Of a stretch of 37,874 nt of DNA, positions 14,857 to 21,491 are shown in pieces. Positions within the stretch are counted from its first letter, which is position 1; each line of letters opens with the position of its first letter. The DNA comes from an uncultured Butyrivibrio sp. (GTDB lineage Bacteria; Bacillota; Clostridia; Lachnospirales; Lachnospiraceae). The notes beneath the pieces are model-generated. The model ran no database searches. It was given only the letters and a program-made list of their open reading frames with translations, and was not told where the DNA came from. The DNA is taken from the NCBI GenBank assembly GCA_910577605.1, contig CAJTON010000005.1:1-37874 (forward strand), read 5' to 3'. The translations under genes and the position numbers were made by a program.

Positions 14857-15726
14857 ATGAAACTTGGAAGAAACGATCTGTGCTGGTGCAAAAGCGGCCA
14901 AAAATACAAGAAATGCCACGAGGCTTTTGACGACAGGCTTTGGGCTTTAAAAGCTGCGGGACACAAGATCCCCACGCATGAAATGATAAAAACTCCCCAA
15001 CAGATTGAAGGGATAAAGGAAAGCGCCAAAATTAACATAGCGGTGCTGGACTATATTTCCGAACATATAGGGGCGGGCATATCTACCGAGGAGATAAATA
15101 CATGGGTGGAGGAAAAAACAAGAAGCATGGGGGGGATCCCCGCAACCTTGAATTACAACGGTTTTCCGAAAAGCGTATGCACCTCTCTCAACAACGAGGT
15201 CTGCCACGGAATCCCTTCCCCCGATATAATTCTCAAAGAAGGGGATATTGTTAATGTGGATTGTTCAACGATTTATAACGGATATTTTTCGGATTCATCA
15301 AGAATGTTCTGCATAGGGAAGATCTCCCCGGAAAAGAAGCGCCTTGTCGAGGTCGCAAAAGAAAGCTTAAATGTAGGACTTAAAGCGGTGAAGCCATGGA
15401 CCTGCCTCGGAGACATGAGCGCCGCCGTGAACGACTATGTTAAAGAAAACGGCTATACGGTAGTCCGTGAGATAGGCGGTCACGGCTGCGGCATAGAATT
15501 TCACGAGGAGCCGTGGGTCGGTTACACTTTTTCACGCGGAAGCGGGGTCATTATGGCTCCCGGAATGGTTTTCACCATAGAGCCTATGATAAACATGGGA
15601 AAAGCCGATATTTACCAGGACGAAGAAAACGGATGGACGATCTACACCGAGGACGGCCTGCCCTCGGCGCAGTGGGAAATCGAGATCGCCGTCACCGAGG
15701 ACGGCGCTGAAATATTATCATACTGA
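14857..15726 (+). CDS. map: methionine aminopeptidase with N-terminal SEC-C zinc motif
   Basis: Removes the initiator methionine from nascent proteins. It has 289 residues. The N-terminal L-C-W-C-K-S-G-Q-K-Y-K-K-C-H is a SEC-C (C-x-C-x8-C-H) zinc motif that is thought to aid ribosome association; the catalytic domain follows. Metal ligands are visible: the two Asp in V-N-V-D-C...G-Y-F-S-D-S-S, His in G-G-H-G-C-G, Glu in F-T-I-E-P-M, and Glu in W-E-I-E-I-A. An AAGGAAT site precedes ATG 14857. It stands alone on the plus strand and its last nine bases overlap the convergent sigma-like gene. Confidence 0.95.
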   Translation: MKLGRNDLCWCKSGQKYKKCHEAFDDRLWALKAAGHKIPTHEMIKTPQQIEGIKESAKINIAVLDYISEHIGAGISTEEINTWVEEKTRSMGGIPATLNYNGFPKSVCTSLNNEVCHGIPSPDIILKEGDIVNVDCSTIYNGYFSDSSRMFCIGKISPEKKRLVEVAKESLNVGLKAVKPWTCLGDMSAAVNDYVKENGYTVVREIGGHGCGIEFHEEPWVGYTFSRGSGVIMAPGMVFTIEPMINMGKADIYQDEENGWTIYTEDGLPSAQWEIEIAVTEDGAEILSY

Positions 15727-16521
15727 GCCGCCCTTATAAAAAGATTCTATATCGTCAAGCTCATCAATGCTCATTCCCGTATAATCCGCAAGCTCCTGCA
15801 CGGACGGTTCTCTGTTATTCTGTCCGCGCAGGAATTTTTTCGCCTCATTGACGAGATTGAGCTTTCCGGCGATGGTATTCGCCGCGTCGCTCTCCCCCGT
15901 CGCCTCGGCAGCATACGCTCTTATCGCGTTGTCCGCCGCCTCCGCCATTTCTTCTTCAACGTCGTAGCCGCAGTCCTCGCCCATGCCGCAAAGCTCTCCG
16001 AGTCTGACGAAAATTCCGAGATTTCCCTCCTGAATAAGGTCTTCAAGACCGACCTTTTCGGACGCATACTCCCGCGCTATCAATGCGACCTCTTTAAGCA
16101 TGCTCTCCGACAGCTTTGCCGCAGCCTCCCCGCTGCCGTTTAAAAGCTCGGCGCAAAGTCTTTCCCGCTCTTCTTCATCATACTCATGTACATTCGCAAT
16201 ATCCTCAAGATAAAGCTCAAGAGCCTTAGAATCCCTCCAAGCGTCTTTATCCCCATTCTTAACCTGCTTTTCACGCGCGCCGTTCCCGTCGGCAAACGTG
16301 TCTTCTCCGTCCTCCCGTACCGGCGCTTTGGTATCCTCTTTACCCGTCTGAACGTTAAGAAGATACTCAAATACCATCTCTTTTTGTTCTTCTGTCAGTT
16401 CAACGTCCCTAAAATAACCGAGGACCTCCTCACGGTCAAGCCCCTCCGCCGAGGTCCTTACGATATCCGCCACCTCTCTGAGCGTTTCCGCAAAAATATC
16501 CCTCTGTCTGCCTTCACTCAT
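15718..16521 (-). CDS. sigma-A-like protein lacking promoter-recognition regions
   Basis: A 267-residue protein that looks like a decayed or specialised housekeeping sigma factor. Residues 28-58 (D-R-E-E-V-L-G-Y-F-R-D-V-E-L-T-E-E-Q) resemble region 1.1; 99-150 resemble regions 1.2-2.1; L-E-D-L-I-Q-E-G-N-L-G-I-F at 159-171 is the core-binding region 2.2 signature. Where regions 2.3-2.4 should melt and read the -10 box, the sequence is strongly acidic instead (181-212). A region 3-like segment (R-E-P-S-V-Q-E-L-A-D-Y-T-G-M-S) follows at 237-251, and region 4 is absent. It could bind RNA polymerase core without promoters. It is translationally coupled to larE (ATGA overlap). Function unknown. Confidence 0.8.
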   Translation of the reverse strand: MSEGRQRDIFAETLREVADIVRTSAEGLDREEVLGYFRDVELTEEQKEMVFEYLLNVQTGKEDTKAPVREDGEDTFADGNGAREKQVKNGDKDAWRDSKALELYLEDIANVHEYDEEERERLCAELLNGSGEAAAKLSESMLKEVALIAREYASEKVGLEDLIQEGNLGIFVRLGELCGMGEDCGYDVEEEMAEAADNAIRAYAAEATGESDAANTIAGKLNLVNEAKKFLRGQNNREPSVQELADYTGMSIDELDDIESFYKGGSV

Positions 16522-17333
16522 TCCTTATCCTCCAAAATCTCATTCATGCTGCCGCTTCTGTAGCCTACGAGGTCAAGCGTAACATAATTAAATCCAAGCG
16601 CTTTAAAATTATCGTAAACATATCCGCGCGTACTCTCCTCAAGCATTTTCTCAAATTCTTCCGGCAGTATCTCAATGCGCGCCGTATCGCCGCAAAGCCT
16701 CACCCGTACCTGCAAAAAGCCGCAGTCAAAAAGAAACTGCTCCGCCGTTTTTATCAATTCAAGCTTCGCGGACGTGATCTCCTCGCCGTACGGGATCCTC
16801 GTCGCAAGACAGGCAAAAGAAGGTTTGTTCCATGTGTCCAGTCCCATTGACCGCGAAAACTCCCTTATATCCGTCTTGGCAAGCCCCGCCTCTCTTAACG
16901 GGCTTTTTATCCCCAGTTCCGAAACCGCCCTCATTCCCGGCCTGTAATCGCCCTCGTCGTCAAGATTGGAACCCTCAAGAACATATTCCGCGCCGTTCTC
17001 GGCCGCAATTTCTTTTATTCTGCCGAAAAGAGCTTTCTTGCATATATAGCACCTCTCCGGCGGATTTGCCGTAAAGCCCCCGATCTCCAGCACGTCAAAA
17101 TCAAAGCTGTACTGCCTTATTCCCTCGCGTCTGCAAAATTCCTCCGCCTGCGATAGCTCCCTCTCGGGAAAAGCGCCTGTGCGCGCCGTGATCGCAAACG
17201 CTTTATCTCCCAAAACATCGTGAGCCGTCCTCAGAAGGAACGAGGAATCCACGCCTCCGGAAAATGCTATCGCCGCGCTTTTATATCCGCGCAGAATATT
17301 TTCCAATCTGATTTTTTTATCTGTATTATCCAT
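16518..17333 (-). CDS. larE: ATP-dependent sacrificial sulfur transferase LarE
   Basis: PP-loop enzyme that adenylylates the pyridinium biscarboxylate precursor and donates sulfur for the nickel-pincer cofactor of lactate racemase-type enzymes. It has 271 residues. The PP-loop S-G-G-V-D-S is at 25-30, R-C-Y-I-C-K at 94-99, and C175 in K-P-S-F-A-C-L-A-T-R-I-P-Y-G aligns with the sacrificial cysteine (C176) of the Lactobacillus plantarum enzyme. C95 and C98 with C175 could instead hold an Fe-S cluster as reported for some LarE proteins. Start ATG 17333 is preferred over GTG 17339 because of ribosome-site spacing. No larA, larB or larC is nearby. Confidence 0.88.
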   Translation of the reverse strand: MDNTDKKIRLENILRGYKSAAIAFSGGVDSSFLLRTAHDVLGDKAFAITARTGAFPERELSQAEEFCRREGIRQYSFDFDVLEIGGFTANPPERCYICKKALFGRIKEIAAENGAEYVLEGSNLDDEGDYRPGMRAVSELGIKSPLREAGLAKTDIREFSRSMGLDTWNKPSFACLATRIPYGEEITSAKLELIKTAEQFLFDCGFLQVRVRLCGDTARIEILPEEFEKMLEESTRGYVYDNFKALGFNYVTLDLVGYRSGSMNEILEDKE

Positions 17334-17343
17334 ATTCACCGCC

Positions 17344-18960
17344 CTACAGACTGTCTATTATTCCCTTGATCCCCTGCTCTTCATATATCTTTTTATAATA
17401 GCTGACCTCATCCCTTATAATGTCGTCTATAACCTGCATACCGAGAAGCTCTACAGGCGCTTTATCGTCGGTCATAATATGATTTCCCGCCTCATACTCG
17501 CGAAGCGCCGCATTTGCGCGTCTCATGCAGCCTTTAAGCTCCGCGTCCCCAAGAAGCTCTATATTCGCTTCCATACGCTCCATCATCTTCGGATTATCGG
17601 AGGCAAACAGCTCCGTATTTGTCGAATAATCCACTTCAGCCACGCGCACATTCTCAAATACGCTCGAAATCGTATCGGCAAGATAATCGTTTATATCAGG
17701 CTTTTCATTGTCCGACCTGCCCCTCATGTTCATGTTGACGACCATAACACCGTCCTCGGCAAGATGCTCCTTTACGAGCGTAAAAAATTCTACGGACGAC
17801 ATCTGAAACGGAATAGTTATGTCCTGATACGCGTCCACCATTATCACGTCGTATTTTTTATCGATCGCGTTAAGGTAGGCGCGTCCGTCGTAGGTCGTGA
17901 CCTCCACGTCTTTCGGCAGATCAAAATATTTCCTTGCAAGCATGGTTATTTTATCGTCGATCTCAACTCCCTCAACACTTACGTTTCCAAAATAGCGTTC
18001 GCACTGAGTGGCGTAGGTCCCGCTGCCCATGCCGAGGATAAGCATATCAAGCTTCTCCTTATTTCCTATATCCGCCATTAACGGGGCAGCCATCGCGTAA
18101 TCATAGTACATTCCGGTCAGCCCGTCCTCCTTGAGCTTTACGGACTGCACTCCGAAAAGCACATTGGTCGAAAGCACCACTCTCTCGTCGTTTTCATAGA
18201 CCTGAAGATAGTTATATACGGATTCGCCCTCGTAGGTCAGGTCGTTTTCCCAGAAGGCAAAGCTGTCCGAATGTCCGAATACGCAGGCAAGCGCCAGAAT
18301 CACCGCCGATACGCCGCTTTTGACAGCGCCCTTTTTATCCCTGCCGCTCACGAAATAAACAACGCCGAGCGCTATAAGTATTCCCGCGAAAATAAGGAAA
18401 GTTATCGAGGTCCCTACTGCGGGAATCGTTACGAAGGTCGGCACAAAGGTTCCTATTATGCTTCCTATCGTATTGAACGCTCCGAGCGTACCCACCGTTC
18501 TTCCGCTGTCGTTTAAACTGTTCACCGAATACTTCGCTAAAGACGGGGTGACCGTCCCCAGCAGAAACAGCGGAAACACGAATATCACCATGCACGCCGC
18601 AAAAGCCGCCCATATAAGGAAATTGCTGTTGACCGTAAAAATAAGCAGCGCCGAAATTCCCAGTATTATGTATTTGCCGGCGACGGGTATCAGAGCTATC
18701 CAGACAGCCGCGATAAGTATCCTTCCGTACAGCTTGTCAGGATTCGGGTTCTTGTCGGCGCTGCGTCCGCCGTAGATATTGCCGAGCGCCATAGCTATCA
18801 TTATAGTTCCTATTATTATCGTCCACACTATCTGCGACGAGCTGAAATACGGCGCGAGCAGCCTGCTCGCTCCAAGCTCCACCGCCATTACGCTCATTCC
18901 CGCAAAAAATTCTGTCAGATAAAGAAATATTTTATTTTTTAAAACCGCTCTCTCCCTCAT
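17344..18960 (-). CDS. membrane-fused spermidine-synthase-like protein
   Basis: A 538-residue two-part protein. Residues 10-230 carry about seven hydrophobic segments of the type fused to spermidine synthases (V-E-L-G-A-S-R-L-L-A-P-Y-F and F-L-L-G-T-V-T-P-S motifs). Residues 240-500 form a Rossmann methyltransferase-like domain: G-M-G-S-G-T at 310-315, acidic G-V-E-I-D-D at 331-336, Y-D-G-R-A-Y-L at 357-363, and the putative catalytic V-D-A-Y at 375-378. Whether it makes a polyamine is unknown; such fusions are often annotated only by homology. AGGAGA precedes ATG. It leads a three-gene unit with larE (ten bases behind) and the sigma-like gene. Confidence 0.85.
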   Translation of the reverse strand: MRERAVLKNKIFLYLTEFFAGMSVMAVELGASRLLAPYFSSSQIVWTIIIGTIMIAMALGNIYGGRSADKNPNPDKLYGRILIAAVWIALIPVAGKYIILGISALLIFTVNSNFLIWAAFAACMVIFVFPLFLLGTVTPSLAKYSVNSLNDSGRTVGTLGAFNTIGSIIGTFVPTFVTIPAVGTSITFLIFAGILIALGVVYFVSGRDKKGAVKSGVSAVILALACVFGHSDSFAFWENDLTYEGESVYNYLQVYENDERVVLSTNVLFGVQSVKLKEDGLTGMYYDYAMAAPLMADIGNKEKLDMLILGMGSGTYATQCERYFGNVSVEGVEIDDKITMLARKYFDLPKDVEVTTYDGRAYLNAIDKKYDVIMVDAYQDITIPFQMSSVEFFTLVKEHLAEDGVMVVNMNMRGRSDNEKPDINDYLADTISSVFENVRVAEVDYSTNTELFASDNPKMMERMEANIELLGDAELKGCMRRANAALREYEAGNHIMTDDKAPVELLGMQVIDDIIRDEVSYYKKIYEEQGIKGIIDSL

Positions 18961-19029
18961 GATTTCTCCTTTATTTCAAATATTCATTCTGCGTAAGTCG
19001 TTCACAGACTTGCTCTGGTATGGCCATAT

Positions 19030-19059
19030 TGGTATAAACTGGATATTTTCAATATACCA
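19030..19059. promoter_or_regulatory. inverted repeat upstream of the ECF S-component gene
   Basis: TGGTATA (19030-19036) and TATACCA (19053-19059) form a perfect 7-base inverted repeat separated by 16 bases. The arms overlap a TTGGTA-18-TATACC promoter-like pair, and TATGGCCATA, another palindrome, lies just upstream at 19018-19027. The site is 61 bases before the gene and is a candidate operator. Confidence 0.45.
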
Positions 19060-19120
19060 CTTTGGCATTATCATCATTAAAAACATACGGCTGACTACAA
19101 CTTTCAAAGGAGATTATACT

Positions 19121-19681
19121 ATGAAAAGCAACGGCATTGCAACAAGCAAAAAAACGGCGGTTATCCAGATCGCGCTATGCGCCGTATTTACGGCGCTCAC
19201 ATGCGTATTCACAATGTTCATACAGATTCCCGTCCTTCCGGCGATGGGAGGAATCGTACACTTCGGCAACGTACCTCTTTTTATTGCCGCGGCTTTTTTC
19301 GGCAAAAAAACAGGCGCGATAGCAGGAGGCGTCGGCATGGCGCTGTCCGATCTGCTCACGCCGTGGGCAATATGGGCTCCTGTCAGCCTTATAGTGGTGG
19401 GGATCATGGGATTTGTTTTCGGACTTATCGCAGACCGCAGACCCACGCTTCCGAGACTGCTTTTGGCATCTTTCGCGGTTCTGCTTATAAAAATCGCCGG
19501 ATACTATATCGGAGAGGTGATACTTTACGGAAACCTTATCGCTCCGCTCGCCTCAGTTCCCGGCAATATCACGCAGATCGCGGCAGGCGCGGTTATCTCC
19601 GTTCCTATTATCATGGCTTTAAGATCAGCCGTCCCCGGACTTATCGGCAATTCCCGTCCGGCTCACGGCGCTTCGCGATAA
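19121..19681 (+). CDS. ECF transporter S component
   Basis: Substrate-binding membrane subunit of an energy-coupling-factor vitamin importer, 186 residues with about six hydrophobic segments. The central stretch G-N-V-P-L-F-I-A-A-A-F-F-G-K-K-T-G-A-I-A-G-G-V-G then A-L-S-D-L-L is typical of the HmpT/PdxU2-like group of S components. ATG 19121 has AAAGGAGATTATACT upstream; the frame is open further 5' but covers the promoter region. The shared EcfA/EcfT energising module is not in the window, as is common. It lies 18 bases from a class V aminotransferase gene, which suggests a PLP-vitamer or amine substrate (inference). Confidence 0.88.
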   Translation: MKSNGIATSKKTAVIQIALCAVFTALTCVFTMFIQIPVLPAMGGIVHFGNVPLFIAAAFFGKKTGAIAGGVGMALSDLLTPWAIWAPVSLIVVGIMGFVFGLIADRRPTLPRLLLASFAVLLIKIAGYYIGEVILYGNLIAPLASVPGNITQIAAGAVISVPIIMALRSAVPGLIGNSRPAHGASR

Positions 19682-19699
19682 TGTAAGGAGGTACGGAAT

Positions 19700-20851
19700 A
19701 TGTACAAAATAATGACGCCCGGACCCACAAGCGTACCCCAAAATGTTATTAAGGCGCGCAGCATGTGGTTCCCCAATTCCGATACGGACGAAGATTTTAT
19801 CGAGGATTACCATGAGCTTTGCCGGCAGATAGCCGGCTTACTGCACACGGAAAACGAAGTTTATATTATGGACGGAGAAGGTATACTGGGGCTTGAAGCC
19901 GGCTGCGCCGCCCTCACAGAACCGGGCGACCGCGTTCTTGTGCTTGACAACGGCATCTACGGAAAAGGCTTTGCGGACTTTGTCAGCATATACGGCGGCG
20001 TTCCGGTGCTTTACAGCTCGGATTACCGCAATCCGATAGATGCAGATGAGCTTCGCGCTTTTCTTGAAAAAGACCATGATTTCAAATACGCGACCGTCGT
20101 ACACTGCGACACTCCGAGCGGTATGCTCAACGACGTTTCCGCCGTCTGCCCGCTTCTCAAAAGCTACGGCATACTTACGCTTGTCGATTCTGTATCCGCG
20201 ATGTTCGGAGCAAAGCTCAGCGTTGACGACTGGAAGATAGACATAGCGTGCGGCGGTTCGCAGAAAGCTCTTTCAGCGCCAAGCGGACTGACGCTTATAT
20301 CAGTAAGCCCCGATGCTTTTGCCGCTATTGAGCGGCGGACCGCTCCGATAGCGTCCTTTTACTGCAATTTATCAGTCTTTCGCAACTATTACAAAGACAA
20401 ATGGTTTCCTTACACCATGCCCGCCAGCGATATTTACGGACTTAAAGAAGCGGTGCGCATAGTAAAGGAGGATTCCGGCAGACTAAAAAGGCACGCGCGC
20501 ATAGCCGCCGCCGTCCGCAAAGCCGTTACCGGCGCTGGACTGACGCTTTACGCCGAAAGCGGCTATTCCCCCACCGTGACCGTTTTCAATGTACCGGACG
20601 GTATACGCGCGGACGATATTATAGAAATCATGCGCCGGGAATACAAAATTCTTATAGGCGGCAGCTTCGGCATTCTCTCCGGAAAAGTATTAAGAATCGG
20701 CCATATGGGACATAACGCTAATACAGACGACGTATCGGATACTCTTGACGCTTTGGACAAAACACTGAGATTTCTGGAATTTGATATAAAAAACGACATG
20801 AAAACGACGTTCATGGCGTCCGTCGGAAAGGCGAATTTTGGAATTTATTAA
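19700..20851 (+). CDS. class V aminotransferase (alanine-glyoxylate/PPAT-like)
   Basis: PLP enzyme of the AGT/PucG/PhnW family, 383 residues, cytoplasmic. The N-terminal T-P-G-P-T-S-V-P motif, D163 in L-V-D-S-V-S-A, and the PLP lysine K189 in C-G-G-S-Q-K-A-L-S-A-P-S-G are intact; the C-terminal R-I-G-H-M-G motif binds the carboxylate. Relatives transaminate serine, glyoxylate, ureidoglycine, 2-aminoethylphosphonate or pyridoxamine; sequence alone does not decide. An AAGGAGG site precedes the start. Its pairing with an ECF S component fits salvage of an imported amine such as pyridoxamine, but this is a hypothesis. Confidence 0.88.
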   Translation: MYKIMTPGPTSVPQNVIKARSMWFPNSDTDEDFIEDYHELCRQIAGLLHTENEVYIMDGEGILGLEAGCAALTEPGDRVLVLDNGIYGKGFADFVSIYGGVPVLYSSDYRNPIDADELRAFLEKDHDFKYATVVHCDTPSGMLNDVSAVCPLLKSYGILTLVDSVSAMFGAKLSVDDWKIDIACGGSQKALSAPSGLTLISVSPDAFAAIERRTAPIASFYCNLSVFRNYYKDKWFPYTMPASDIYGLKEAVRIVKEDSGRLKRHARIAAAVRKAVTGAGLTLYAESGYSPTVTVFNVPDGIRADDIIEIMRREYKILIGGSFGILSGKVLRIGHMGHNANTDDVSDTLDALDKTLRFLEFDIKNDMKTTFMASVGKANFGIY

Positions 20852-20890
20852 ATGAAAATTACAGTTTTTTCCTATTGCAAATGAGTTTAT

Positions 20891-20906
20891 GTATCATATA
20901 TGATAC
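20891..20906. promoter_or_regulatory. perfect 16-bp palindrome, candidate PadR operator
   Basis: GTATCATATATGATAC is a perfect 16-base palindrome 124 bases upstream of padR and 40 bases after the aminotransferase stop. A related half-site lies inside the padR promoter and a 15/16 match lies at 23831-23846. Confidence 0.6.
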
Positions 20907-20939
20907 TTTTTTCAGAAAAATGAAAAAAATTTTTACTTT

Positions 20940-20969
20940 TTGTGATAATATATGATACATTTTTATAAT
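20940..20969 (+). promoter_or_regulatory. padR promoter with embedded operator half-site
   Basis: TTGTGA (20940-20945), 18-base spacer, TATAAT (20964-20969). The spacer contains TATATGATAC (20949-20958), the right half of the palindrome at 20891-20906, so the regulator probably represses its own gene by blocking polymerase. Confidence 0.6.
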
Positions 20970-21029
20970 TAGGACTTGTTTTATTTCTCAATACCATATA
21001 AAATAAGTTTAAGAGTGCGAGGTGTAAAT

Positions 21030-21371
21030 ATGGAAAGTATTAAATCAAACATCAAAAGAGCATCTGTTGAAATGATCCTGTTAGCGCTCCTGTCAAAGGA
21101 AGACAAATACGGATACCAGATGGCTCAGGAAATGAAGGCTCTCAGCGAGGGCAAACTTACCCTTTTGGAAGGATCGATGTACCCTATTCTTTACAGGCTC
21201 ACCGACAGCGGTGACATTGAAGCCTATGAGAAGCAGGTGGGAAGAAGACTTACAAGAGTTTACTACCATCTGACGGACAAGGGTCGCGGCAGAATGTCAG
21301 AATTACTGCTCTCCTTCCGTGACCATGTCGCAGTTGTTGAGCGCATCGTCAAGGAATGTGGTATCTCCTAA
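21030..21371 (+). CDS. PadR-family transcriptional regulator
   Basis: A 113-residue PadR protein: winged helix with M-I-L-L-A-L-L-S-K-E-D-K-Y-G-Y-Q-M, then L-L-E-G-S-M-Y-P-I-L-Y-R-L, and the wing G-R-R-L-T-R-V-Y-Y-H-L-T-D-K-G, followed by a short dimerisation helix. The E-G-S-M-Y-P variant (rather than P-G-T-L-Y) is common in clostridial PadR proteins. ATG 21030 is chosen because GAGGTG lies six bases upstream and because the promoter occupies the earlier part of the open frame. It probably binds the GTATCATATATGATAC-type palindromes nearby. No transporter typical of PadR targets is adjacent. Confidence 0.9.
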   Translation: MESIKSNIKRASVEMILLALLSKEDKYGYQMAQEMKALSEGKLTLLEGSMYPILYRLTDSGDIEAYEKQVGRRLTRVYYHLTDKGRGRMSELLLSFRDHVAVVERIVKECGIS

Positions 21372-21455
21372 ATCAATACCGGATATAGCCGAATATTTCA
21401 CGGTTTATTATGAACAGAGTTCACGGTATATGTTTTTAGGCACAACTTAATTATG

Positions 21456-21491
21456 GAAAAATTAGTGGTGTGACTTTGTCACACCACTAAT
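21456..21491 (-). terminator. terminator overlapping the GH13 stop codon
   Basis: A 14-bp perfect stem with a three-base loop (arms 21461-21474 and 21478-21491) is followed on the minus strand by TTTTTCC. The last codons and the TGA stop (21479-21481) of the GH13 gene lie inside the hairpin. Confidence 0.85.

Noticed and set aside
19682..19699. Separate promoter for the class V aminotransferase
   Set aside because: Only 18 bases separate it from the S-component gene, filled by the ribosome site; co-transcription is simpler.
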